From contig NZ_UGSI01000001.1 in assembly GCF_900454495.1 (NCBI RefSeq), forward strand, positions 2,294,001-2,358,000: a DNA stretch of 64,000 nt, read 5' to 3'. The notes under the pieces are model-generated. The model made no database searches. It saw only the letters and a program-made list of their open reading frames with translations, and was not told where the DNA came from. Position 1 is the stretch's first letter. Every line of letters begins with the position of its first letter. This stretch comes from Paenibacillus macerans. Its GTDB lineage: Bacteria; Bacillota; Bacilli; Paenibacillales; Paenibacillaceae. The translations under genes and the position numbers were made by a program. This document shows positions 1 through 7,800 of this stretch, piece by piece.

Positions 1-48
1 GATCTATATCACCGATTAAAATCCGCCGCAAAGAAAGGGAGCTCTCGT

Positions 49-771
49 ATGCAAAAACAACCCGGATCAATGATCATTCGCGTTCTCGTCGTCGAGGATT
101 TCGACATTCTGAACGAGCATTTCCGTTTGATGGTGGACACCGCGGAAGACATGGAGCTCGTCGGCCACGCCTTCAGCGGCAAAGCCGCCTGCGATATGGT
201 CGAGCGGCTTAAGCCGGATGTCGTGCTTATGGACATCGAAATGGATTTCAAGCACGACGGCATCCTCGCCGCCAAAAAAACGATTCAGACGTATCCGGAC
301 GTGCGGATCATTTTTTTGACCGTACACGAGGACGATGAAACGGTGTTCAGCGCCTTCGATTCCGGGGCGGTGGATTATGTGCTGAAAACCGCGGAGGAAC
401 ACGAGATCCTGGACAGCATCCGCATGGCCTACAACGGCTCGTCTCCGATCCGCCCGGAAATCGCTTATAAAATCAGAAACGAGTTCAGGCGCATCCGCCA
501 TAACCAGGAGTCGCTGCTGGATTCCATCAATGTTTTATCCCAGTTGACCCCGACGGAAATGGAAATCATCGATTTGCTGCTAAAACACAAAAAGATCTCC
601 GAAATCGCCGCCGAACGTCAAGTCGAAATGTCGACGATCAAATCGCAGATCAATATTTTGCTCAAAAAATTCAACAAGTCGCGGACGAAGGAAATCGTCA
701 ACCTGATCAACGAGATGGGAGCCGTTCCGTTTTTCCGCCAAGTGAACAAAGGGGACAGGGCCGCCCGCTAA
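49..771 (+). CDS. NarL/LuxR-type response regulator
   Basis: Cytoplasmic two-component response regulator of 240 residues. The receiver domain covers about residues 9-125, with an acidic pair (E16, D17), the likely phospho-acceptor D62 in VVLMDIEMD, and conserved T91 and K113. A LuxR-type helix-turn-helix follows at about 165-225 (LTPTEMEIIDLL, then STIKSQINILLKKF). The start at 49 has a GAAAGGGA ribosome site just upstream; an internal ATG at 70 is also possible. The partner kinase is not in the window; the first 19 bases could be the last codons of an upstream gene (frame ending ITD, then TAA), but this cannot be confirmed. Its target is unknown. It converges on the sulfonate-type transporter operon across a shared terminator. 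Confidence 0.88.
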   Translation: MQKQPGSMIIRVLVVEDFDILNEHFRLMVDTAEDMELVGHAFSGKAACDMVERLKPDVVLMDIEMDFKHDGILAAKKTIQTYPDVRIIFLTVHEDDETVFSAFDSGAVDYVLKTAEEHEILDSIRMAYNGSSPIRPEIAYKIRNEFRRIRHNQESLLDSINVLSQLTPTEMEIIDLLLKHKKISEIAAERQVEMSTIKSQINILLKKFNKSRTKEIVNLINEMGAVPFFRQVNKGDRAAR

Positions 772-789
772 GGCGTCCTGTCCCCTTTT
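748..789. terminator. Bidirectional terminator between convergent genes
   Basis: A near-perfect stem AAAGGGGACAGG (748-759) pairs with CCTGTCCCCTTT (777-788), with A-rich and T-rich flanks. It overlaps the last codons of the response regulator and lies 12 bases from the stop of the opposing substrate-binding protein, so it can serve both strands. Confidence 0.8.
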
Positions 790-800
790 ACCTGCGGAGC

Positions 801-1865
801 TTATTTTTTCACGGCATTCAGGAAAGTATCTTTGCTGACGAATTGTTCCGCGGGAACGACTTCCGTCATTTTGCCGTTGTCGACGAACAAACTCTCCAGG
901 CTTTCAAACCAGGTATACACCGTGTTGTCCTCGAAATGCTTGACCATCTCTTCCGTCGTCAACCACTGCGTAGTTTCGATTTGCATGCTTAACGAATCTT
1001 CGGGCACTTGCGTGAATTCGCTGGTGAGCTTGACCGCTTCTTCCAGGTTGGCGATGCGGTAATCGTTCGCTTTGGAGAACGCGCTCAAAAACTTCTCGAC
1101 CAGGTCCGGATGCTCTTCCAAAAACGCGGGCCTTACCACCCAGCTTTGCGGGAACACATAGTCCGGGAAAAACGTCTCGTTATTGCCCAGCACTTTGATG
1201 TTTTCTTTTCCGACTTGCTTTTCGATCTCGGCCGTATAGGGGGACCAGATCGCAACCGCGTCGACTTTTTTGGACACGAAAGCGGATACGGCTCCGGCCA
1301 CGTCCATATTCATGATATTAACGTCTTCGGGTTTAAGCGAGGCGGACTTGAGTCCCAGGTTCAGGATCATCTCGCCGGACGTTCCTTTCGGCACGCCGAC
1401 CGTTTTTCCTTTCAGATCCGCCCAGCTGTCGATGCCGGAATCGGCTCTGGTCAGCACGGCATCACCCGTATTCAGGCTGTCGACGGTGATGATTTTGCCT
1501 TGGCCTTGGGCGGCGAGAAACGTTGCTCCGGGACCGATATACGCGATGTCGATGTCGCCCGAAGCCATCGCCTGAAACTCCGGCGGACCGCTCAAGAATT
1601 TCACCGCATTGACTTTAATTCCCGCTTCTTCGAAGAAGCCCTTCTCTTCGCCGATGACGATCGGCGTTGCGCCGTGCATATCCGGCATATACGCTACGTT
1701 GATCGCGGGCGTCTCGCCCGATGCCCCCGGCGGTTGATTTTCAGTTCCAGCGCCTGTTCCCGCGCCTGTTCCCGCGCCCGTTCCCGCTTGCCCGGATGAA
1801 CAAGCCGAGGCGATCAGCGTCAGACCGAGCAGCGATGCCATCATTAAAACGCTTACTTTTTTCAT
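801..1865 (-). CDS. ABC transporter substrate-binding lipoprotein, SsuA/TauA type
   Basis: Extracytoplasmic binding protein of 354 residues for an organosulfur-type ABC importer (aliphatic sulfonate, taurine or sulfate ester; the ligand cannot be read from sequence). The N-terminus is a lipoprotein signal with lipobox IASAC (Cys22). It is followed by a flexible linker of GAGT repeats and then an NMT1/SsuA fold with the family segment DIAYIGPGATFLAAQGQG. The start at 1865 is chosen because AGGGGG lies just upstream and a signal peptide begins there; an upstream extension lacks both. It is the last gene of the order sulfatase, permease, ATPase, binding protein. That order resembles the sulfate-ester uptake loci (ats) of pseudomonads, which fits the sulfatase in the same operon. 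Confidence 0.85.
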   Translation of the reverse strand: MKKVSVLMMASLLGLTLIASACSSGQAGTGAGTGAGTGAGTENQPPGASGETPAINVAYMPDMHGATPIVIGEEKGFFEEAGIKVNAVKFLSGPPEFQAMASGDIDIAYIGPGATFLAAQGQGKIITVDSLNTGDAVLTRADSGIDSWADLKGKTVGVPKGTSGEMILNLGLKSASLKPEDVNIMNMDVAGAVSAFVSKKVDAVAIWSPYTAEIEKQVGKENIKVLGNNETFFPDYVFPQSWVVRPAFLEEHPDLVEKFLSAFSKANDYRIANLEEAVKLTSEFTQVPEDSLSMQIETTQWLTTEEMVKHFEDNTVYTWFESLESLFVDNGKMTEVVPAEQFVSKDTFLNAVKK

Positions 1866-1878
1866 AGGTGAATCCCCC

Positions 1879-2673
1879 TTATTTTTTGACATCCATATAT
1901 TCTTTGTAAACCTTCGACCAAATCTCGTTTTTGATTTCGACGAAGCGGTCCGACAATTTGGTTTCCTGCGTCCGCGGGTATGGAATGTCGACATCGATCA
2001 TTTCCTTGATCCGGCCCGGCCTTGCGCTCATAATAATGACGCGCTGCGCCAGAATAACCGCCTCTTCCACGTCGTGCGTGATAAAAAAGATGGTGCGCTT
2101 TTCCTTCTCCCACGTTTTCAGCAGTTCCTCCTGCAGCTGCGCCCGCGTCTGCGCATCCAGGGCGCCGAACGGCTCGTCCATCAGCAGCACTTCGGGCTCC
2201 ACGGCATACGCTCTGGCAATCGCCACCCGCTGCTTCATACCCCCCGACAGTTCCTTCGGATAGGCGTTGGCAAAGTCTTTCAGCCCCACCAGCTCCAGAT
2301 ACTTTTCGGCTCGCTCTCTGCGCTCCTTGGCCCCCAAGCCTCTAAGCTTCAAGCCGAATTCCACATTTTTCAGCACGGTTTTCCAGGGAAACAAGGCGTA
2401 CTGCTGGAAGACGACTCCCCGTTCCTTGCCCGGGCCGGTGACGATCCGGTTCTCCACCTTTACGGTGCCGGTCGTTGCGTTTTCAAGCCCGGCGATGATG
2501 TTGAGCAGCGTCGTTTTGCCGCAGCCGCTGGGCCCGACGACGCAGACGAATTCGTTTTGGCCGATCGCAAGCTGCGTGTTTTGCAGGGCGGTGACAGGGC
2601 CGGATCGCCCCTGATACACTTTGGACAGATTATCGATTTCGATTTTCGGCGTCTTTTCCGCGATTGCGTTCAT
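1879..2673 (-). CDS. ABC transporter ATPase, SsuB/TauB type
   Basis: Cytoplasmic ATP-binding subunit of 264 residues. It shows Walker A GPSGCGKTT, the Q-loop region FQQYALFPWKT, ABC signature LSGGMKQRV, Walker B VLLMDEPFGALD and the switch histidine in FITHDVEEA. These match the nitrate/sulfonate/taurine importer class. The start ATG at 2673 overlaps the permease stop as ATGA, with AGGAG upstream, which indicates translational coupling. The same frame stays open upstream across the permease gene, but that stretch is a shadow. The stop lies 13 bases before the binding-protein start. Confidence 0.9.
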   Translation of the reverse strand: MNAIAEKTPKIEIDNLSKVYQGRSGPVTALQNTQLAIGQNEFVCVVGPSGCGKTTLLNIIAGLENATTGTVKVENRIVTGPGKERGVVFQQYALFPWKTVLKNVEFGLKLRGLGAKERRERAEKYLELVGLKDFANAYPKELSGGMKQRVAIARAYAVEPEVLLMDEPFGALDAQTRAQLQEELLKTWEKEKRTIFFITHDVEEAVILAQRVIIMSARPGRIKEMIDVDIPYPRTQETKLSDRFVEIKNEIWSKVYKEYMDVKK

Positions 2674-3497
2674 GATTTTCTCAACTCCTGCCAACCCGTT
2701 AGTTTTTTCTCCAGGAACAAAACGACTTTGTCCATGGCCAGACCGATGATCCCGATGATGATAATGCCCAGGATGATAATGTCCATGCGGAAGTACAAGC
2801 CCGCTTCCATGATCATGTTGCCGATTCCCTTGTTCGCTCCGGTCAGTTCCGCCGCAACCAGCGTCGTCCAGGCGCTGGCCAACCCTAAGCGCACGCCGAC
2901 CAGAATATAGGGGAACGAGGCGGGGACCACGACTTCGAAGAAAATGTCTTTGTCGCCCGCGCCCAGCACTTTCGCCGCCTTGATCAGCGTAGGATCCACG
3001 CTCACGACGCCCTGAAAGATCGAAATCACCATAACCAGGAAGGTCGCGACGAAAATGATCGACAGCTTCGCCCCCTCGCCCACGCCCTGGACGACAATGA
3101 CCAGCGGAATCAGCGCGATCGGGGGAATCGTGCGGAAAAACTGAATCCACGGCTCGACGATCATGCGGACCGGCTTGTACCAGCCCATCAGGAAAGCGAC
3201 GGGGATGGCCGCCGCCAGTCCCAGCACAAACCCGCCCAGAACCCGAAACAGACTGGCATAAATATTGGTCCACAGCCTGCCGCTGGAAAGCTCCTGTATA
3301 AAGGTTTTCACGATCGTAACCGGGTCGGATACGATCGCTCCGACCGACGGAATTCTGGAGATGAGCGCCCAAAAGGCGATTCCAACGGCGAAGGACAACA
3401 GGATGATCACACCGCCCGGAATTTGGCTCCAGGTCTTCCGGGGGCCCTCCGCCTGCCGGACGGCTTGGCTTTCGATTTTGGTTGTTTTTGTCGTCAT
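2670..3497 (-). CDS. ABC transporter permease, SsuC/TauC type
   Basis: Integral membrane permease of 275 residues with about six hydrophobic segments (first at roughly residues 24-45) and the cytoplasmic loop AAKVLGAGDKDIFFEVVVP, which is the EAA-type motif that docks on the ATPase. The start ATG at 3497 is preferred over an upstream in-frame TTG because GAAAGG lies about 10 bases before it. It begins 49 bases after the sulfatase stop and ends overlapping the ATPase start, so the four genes form one transcription unit. Confidence 0.87.
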   Translation of the reverse strand: MTTKTTKIESQAVRQAEGPRKTWSQIPGGVIILLSFAVGIAFWALISRIPSVGAIVSDPVTIVKTFIQELSSGRLWTNIYASLFRVLGGFVLGLAAAIPVAFLMGWYKPVRMIVEPWIQFFRTIPPIALIPLVIVVQGVGEGAKLSIIFVATFLVMVISIFQGVVSVDPTLIKAAKVLGAGDKDIFFEVVVPASFPYILVGVRLGLASAWTTLVAAELTGANKGIGNMIMEAGLYFRMDIIILGIIIIGIIGLAMDKVVLFLEKKLTGWQELRKS

Positions 3498-3546
3498 ATC
3501 GAACAAACCTTTCTATACTGTTCTCGTAGGGCCGAAGTTTATGCCT

Positions 3547-5007
3547 TTATGCCGAGCCGTAAGCCGATTCCAGCGTTTCATGCGAATACTTTGCCGCGAG
3601 CTCCTTGGCGTCTTCGTAGTACCCTTCGTCATGCAGCCGCTTGACCCACTGGCTCACGGTGACATATTTGAACGGTCCGGTCCGGATCACCTTTTGCAGC
3701 GGGTCGGTCTTGCCGCCCGGTTTTCCCGCATGCTCATGCAGCCAGTTCATCAGGCGGTGATCCATTTCCCGGACGACGTCCGGATGCTCGCCGGCGACAT
3801 TCGCCGTCTGATACGGGTCGTTTTCCATATTGTAAAGCGCCACGGGATCGTAGCGGTAAAGCCCCTCGTGATAGGTGCGCATATAGTACCATTTTTTGTC
3901 CCTGACCGCCCGCTGGCAAGCGTACAAGGCGTGGTCCATCACCAGATGGTCCCGGCCCGGCCAGGCTTCGCCCTTCAAAGCGGGGAGGAACGACTGGCCG
4001 TCCCAGCCTTCCGGTACCGGCAAACCGACCATGTCGGTAATCGTGGCGATCACGTCCACGTTGTAGGCAAGCCCGTCCGCGATCGTGCCGGGTTTCGTCA
4101 CTCCGGGCGCCTTGATGATCAGCGGGATATGGTGAACCGACTCCGAGGCGTTGGCGTGCTCCATGTAAATGCCGTGCTCGCCAAACGATTCGGCGTGATC
4201 CGCGCTGATGACGAAGCATACCTCATCCTCGATCCCCATCTCCCGCAGCGTCTCCATGATCTCCCCGATGCAGCGGTCCATGTAGCTGATGCCGCCGTCG
4301 TAACCGTCGATCAGCCGGATGAAATCCTCCCGGTCCCGGATTCGCTCGGGCATCGTCTCCGGAATACGGCTTGCCGTATGCAGAAGAGCTGCCGAGCGCG
4401 GAAACCGGTCCGCCTGGTGCTTTTCGATCGTTGCGGCATCGGGAAACGCTTTTGCCGGGACGTCCTTCCACTGATCCGCATATTCCTTCGGATATGTGTA
4501 CATCGTATGCGGGTCCCAATACTGGATATGGAGGAAAAAGTTTTCCTCGTGCGCATGCGCCTTGATCCAGGGAATAACCGCCGCATTCACCTCGTGCGCA
4601 TCTTCGTTGCCTTCTTTCAGCGAATGGGTGTGCACCTCGTTCCAACCGGCGAAATACCACCAGGCATGGTGCCGGTCGCCGAAGGAGGAAAACGTCACCG
4701 TCTTGTACCCGGCCTCGCGCAAATAACGCGTAAAAAACGGAACCGTCCGGCTGTGGCCGTCCCCGTCGGGATAATCGAAATCGCAGCCCGGCCCCCAGTG
4801 GGTCAGCGCCCCGTGGTTGATGCCGAAACGTCCCGACATAAAGCTGGCCCGCGAAGGCACGCAAGGCGACGACGCGGTGTAGCAACCGTTAAAGCGGGCC
4901 CCCTCCGCCGCGATCCGGTCGATGTGCGGCGTCGTGTTTCTTTCGTATCCGTAGCACCCCATATGGTCGGGCCGGAGCGAATCGATATCAAAATAAATAA
5001 TTCTCAC
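3547..5007 (-). CDS. Cys-type sulfatase 1, cytosolic
   Basis: Predicted alkaline-phosphatase-fold sulfatase of 486 residues that hydrolyses a sulfate ester. The active-site motif SPCVPSRASFMSGR puts the modifiable cysteine at residue 49, in the C-x-P-S-R context needed for conversion to formylglycine. Metal-site signatures are FDIDSLRPDH near the N-terminus and SADHAESFGEHG. A GTG start at 5007 is chosen because GGGGGGA lies 7 bases upstream and the homologous sulfatase at 21357 starts at the same residue; an upstream ATG at 5073 would start inside the operator. There is no signal peptide, so it should act in the cytoplasm on material imported by the ABC transporter encoded downstream. Substrate unknown. 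Confidence 0.85.
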   Translation of the reverse strand: MRIIYFDIDSLRPDHMGCYGYERNTTPHIDRIAAEGARFNGCYTASSPCVPSRASFMSGRFGINHGALTHWGPGCDFDYPDGDGHSRTVPFFTRYLREAGYKTVTFSSFGDRHHAWWYFAGWNEVHTHSLKEGNEDAHEVNAAVIPWIKAHAHEENFFLHIQYWDPHTMYTYPKEYADQWKDVPAKAFPDAATIEKHQADRFPRSAALLHTASRIPETMPERIRDREDFIRLIDGYDGGISYMDRCIGEIMETLREMGIEDEVCFVISADHAESFGEHGIYMEHANASESVHHIPLIIKAPGVTKPGTIADGLAYNVDVIATITDMVGLPVPEGWDGQSFLPALKGEAWPGRDHLVMDHALYACQRAVRDKKWYYMRTYHEGLYRYDPVALYNMENDPYQTANVAGEHPDVVREMDHRLMNWLHEHAGKPGGKTDPLQKVIRTGPFKYVTVSQWVKRLHDEGYYEDAKELAAKYSHETLESAYGSA

Positions 5008-5054
5008 CCGTGTTCCCCCCGTTCGTTTTTTTGAGAGCAGCGCTTCCTTCAATT

Positions 5055-5073
5055 TTATTGAATGCGCTTTCAA
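5055..5073 (-). promoter_or_regulatory. cre/LacI-like dyad at sulfatase operon start site
   Basis: An 18-base dyad, ATTGAA-AGCGCA-TTCAAT on the minus strand, is palindromic except for one base pair. It has a CG centre and matches a CcpA cre box with one mismatch. It overlaps the expected transcription start, a position that suits repression. Confidence 0.5.
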
Positions 5074-5078
5074 TTAGG

Positions 5079-5126
5079 ATTATAAAGACTCGTCGCGGAT
5101 AAAATAAGTTTGAACTTTTTTCAAAC
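5079..5126 (-). promoter_or_regulatory. Candidate promoter and upstream dyad of sulfatase-ABC operon
   Basis: A perfect minus-strand -10 TATAAT lies at 5079-5084, with only a weak -35 (TTATTT-like) about 17 bases upstream. Just upstream of that is a perfect inverted repeat, GTTTGAA-N5-TTCAAAC (5108-5126). A weak -35 beside a strong dyad suggests an activator site, perhaps for a LysR- or LacI-type protein. Confidence 0.5.
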
Positions 5127-5129
5127 CTT

Positions 5130-5588
5130 TTTTCGGCCGAGCCGGTCACTTAACTTATAACTCAACTTTCGCAGAACCAAAATCTGCTTAGCCGCTGATT
5201 GCTGTGTAGACGGAGTACGAACCGCTTTCTATTTATTTCGCCTGGTCAGATGGCGGGCAAAAGTAATGTTTGACCGGCCCCACTCTGACCATTAATTGCA
5301 AATCATACAACTAACTTTATATCCATTTACCTAATCATTCGTTTAATTGCATTTCATACATCTATTTCCTCGTATTTTTGCCTTTTCTTCAAAAGATAGC
5401 GGAGTAATTGCAGGTTTTACATTTAATCAAGCGCTGTGGTAGCATTTGCGGATAAGTAACTGTACTTTTTGCAACTATTCCATTCAACAATAGACCAGGA
5501 AAGCTGGAATAGGAAGCAAGGGCGCTCGGGTGGGCGATCGCTTTACTACAACTACTGGATCTATCCATGAAGTCACCTCGAAAACCGA
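5130..5588. repeat. AT-rich gap with three degenerate TAATTGCA repeats
   Basis: This stretch has no credible gene; small open frames here lack ribosome sites. It holds three copies of a degenerate 19-base word at 5293-5311, 5344-5362 and 5405-5423, each beginning TAATTGCA, followed by a T-rich stretch and then TACA. These look like a Paenibacillus-type intergenic repeat. Function unknown. Confidence 0.5.
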
Positions 5589-5680
5589 ATAGGCCTGGGT
5601 CGCCCCATCCGTGAGGATAGTTTGACACCCAGGCCCTTCCCCGAACCAGACGTCCGCATTTCGGCGGATCCGGCTCTCCA
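5589..5680 (-). mobile_element. Orphan group II intron 3' end (domains V and VI)
   Basis: On the minus strand, 5676-5643 forms a 34-base domain V: 5' strand GAGCCGGAT, a GAAA loop flanked by CCGC and GCGG, then a two-base bulge and 3' strand TCTGGTTC. Length, the AGC near the 5' end, the GAAA loop and the GTTC end match group II domain V. It is followed by a domain VI-like hairpin with arms GGCCTGGGT and ACCCAGGCC (5635-5627 and 5600-5592), ending CCTAT, a plausible 3' splice end. No intron-encoded reverse transcriptase lies upstream, where the GntR gene sits instead, so this is a truncated remnant. The closing base pair of the loop is imperfect, consistent with decay. Confidence 0.62.
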
Positions 5681-5693
5681 TCGTTTTACAATA

Positions 5694-6371
5694 TTAGCTT
5701 TGCGTCGGATCATTCATTTCATCAAAGTATTTTACGCCCCACAACAGATGGTTTTCCATTTTTGTGAGCGCAGACGGCAAGTCTCTGTTTTTAATACTGC
5801 GGAAAATATCCAGATGTTCTTGATGGCTAATTTCCATGCTTCTACGCCGCCAGCCCTTGCTTGTGATATCGCGCCAAAGCTCATGGACTAAACTTTGCAT
5901 CATGATTAATATACGGTTTCCCGCCATTTCGGCCAACAATTGTTCGAAGGCAAAATGTTGGGCGGAATCTTGCTCAACCGAGGTTAAGTAGGATTCAATT
6001 TTATCCAACATGATGGGAGTGGCCCTTTTTACGGCCAGCCGGATAATTTCCAACTCGATCGCCACTCTTGTTTCCATAATTTCTTCAACAAGGATCCGTT
6101 TATTGTAAAGTTGTCCCTGGATCGGAAGCAGAAGCGATGCCAAATTGATTTCCTTCACATAACATCCCGATCCTTGCCGGACCTCGATGATTCCTAATGC
6201 TTTCAATCCGCTTAACGCCTCACGAACCGAACTTCTCCCCACGCCAAAGTGTTCCGACAGTTCCCGTTCTGTGGGAAGTTTATCTCCGCTTTTATAATCT
6301 TTTTGTAAGATAAAATTGTATAAGATTTTAGAAAACGGAACTTTTTCTGAACCGGAAAAATGTTCAGCCAT
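5694..6371 (-). CDS. FadR-type GntR transcriptional regulator
   Basis: DNA-binding regulator of 225 residues. A winged helix covers about residues 12-75 (TERELSEHFGVGRSSVREAL, then GIIEVRQGSG), followed by an all-helical FCD effector domain to about 215. Such proteins usually respond to organic or sugar acids. Its position after an MFS permease of the hexuronate/glucarate type and a sulfatase suggests it controls that cluster. Candidate sites are the two TATGAT-containing direct repeats upstream of sulfatase 2. The start ATG at 6371 follows GGGAGA. Confidence 0.85.
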   Translation of the reverse strand: MAEHFSGSEKVPFSKILYNFILQKDYKSGDKLPTERELSEHFGVGRSSVREALSGLKALGIIEVRQGSGCYVKEINLASLLLPIQGQLYNKRILVEEIMETRVAIELEIIRLAVKRATPIMLDKIESYLTSVEQDSAQHFAFEQLLAEMAGNRILIMMQSLVHELWRDITSKGWRRRSMEISHQEHLDIFRSIKNRDLPSALTKMENHLLWGVKYFDEMNDPTQS

Positions 6372-6457
6372 GTTGTTCTCCCATTAATAATATTTTCATA
6401 ATAATGCAAGTATAACATCTTACTATTAATGAGGGAATAGGAACGGCTATTAAGCGC

Positions 6458-7783
6458 TTACAACTTAGGCTTCTGTAATTTAAATCTTTCAATTTTACCT
6501 ACAATAAACAAATAACATAAAATTGCCGCCAGAGCATGGATCCCAACGTAGACAAGCGCTAAATTAAAGGACCCCGTTCCTTGAATAATGTATCCGATTA
6601 CAATCGGCGTGATAATACCGGCAATATTTCCAAACGTATTTAACAAACCTCCGCTGATGCCAAGCGCCTCTTTGGGCGCAACATCGGAAACCACGCACCA
6701 GCCAAGCGCGCCGAATCCTTTGCCAAAAAACGCTAAAGACATCAGAAAAATAACAAGGCCTTCCGAGTTCACGTAATTACAGCCGATGATCGTCATGGAC
6801 ATCAACATACCCGCTATGATGGGAACTTTTCTTGCTACGGTTAAAGAACATCCTTTTTTAATCAAGTAATCCGAAAAGATTCCGCTTAATATGCTCGCCG
6901 CAAAACCGCAAAGTGCCGGCAAAGAAGCTACAAAACCCGCTTTCAGAATGGACATGCCGCGATCTTTTACCAAGTAGATCGGAAACCAGGTCAGAAAAAA
7001 ATAAGTCATCACATTAATACAATATTGCCCGAAAAAAATCCCCATCATCATCCGGTTTTTTAACAATTGTTTAATATAAGGCCATTTTGATTCTTTATTG
7101 TCCAAGGTCGCTTTGGTATCCAAATCAACCATAGCTCCACCCTGCTCGATATAGTCCAGCTCGGCCTTATTGATGCGCGGATGATCTTTCGGACTATAGA
7201 TCGACTTCAGCCAAACAAGACTTAACACAATTCCAAGCGTTCCCATAAGGATGAAATTGCTTTTCCAACCATAGGTTTGTGTTACATACGCCATAAGAGG
7301 AGAAAAGATAACGGTTGCTCCATACTGGGCCGAAGAAAAGATCGAAGCTGCCGTCCCCCTTTCTTTCGTGGGAAACCAGGATGCCGTGATCCGGCTATTG
7401 GCAGGATAGGCCGGCGCCTCCGCTAATCCGGTTAAAAATCTTAAAATAAAAAGGGTCGCAATTAGTGCTGCGCCTACAAGAAATCCAACGAATCCTTGAA
7501 AAAGCGTAAAGAGGGACCAAAAGAAAATACTAAGGAAATAGATTTTTTTGGATCCAAAACGATCAAGCAGCCATCCGCCCGGAATTTGGGCGCCGACATA
7601 GGCCCATTAAAAAGCTGAAAATATATAACCTAACGCGACTGCACTGATTCCGAGTTCATTTTGCATGGATGGAGCACCGATGGAGATGGCCGCCCGGTCA
7701 GCGTAATTTAGAGATGAAACGATAAATAACATGATTATGATCGTCCAGCGAATATGGCTTCTTTTGACTTGAAGATTGTTCAT
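6458..7783 (-). pseudogene. MFS anion:cation symporter, interrupted by in-frame stop
   Basis: Major facilitator permease resembling the hexuronate/D-glucarate (ExuT/GudP) group. Translation starts at ATG 7783 behind GGGAGG (MNNLQVKRSHIRW). It runs 58 codons to the segment GYIFSAF, meets TAA at 7609-7607, then continues in the same frame for 382 sense codons (WAYVGAQIPGGWLLDRFGSK and onward) to the stop at 6458. Family members usually have a small residue such as Ser or Gly where the stop falls, so a TCA to TAA change would explain it. The gene is otherwise full length (about 441 residues, 12 membrane segments). It follows sulfatase 2 by 17 bases. It could be a recent nonsense mutation, a sequencing error, or a readthrough site. 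Confidence 0.85.
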
Positions 7784-7800
7784 TTTAAACCTCCCGCTTA

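Noticed and set aside
1008..1799. 263-codon plus-strand frame opposite the SsuA-type binding protein
   Set aside because: It is antisense to a clear lipoprotein gene, with no start signal and no recognisable product.
2674..3372. Upstream extension of the ATPase frame through the permease gene
   Set aside because: The extension reads as low-complexity Gly/Arg peptide in a shifted frame of the permease; the true ATPase start with AGGAG is at 2673.
3265..5034. A 589-codon open frame on the plus strand opposite the permease and sulfatase 1
   Set aside because: It is a shadow of GC-rich codon structure: His/Arg/Val-rich, no domain, no ribosome site, and fully antisense to two well-supported genes.
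5389..5681. Two overlapping 65-79-codon minus-strand frames
   Set aside because: They cover the structured group II intron tail and have no ribosome site; RNA structure explains the region better.
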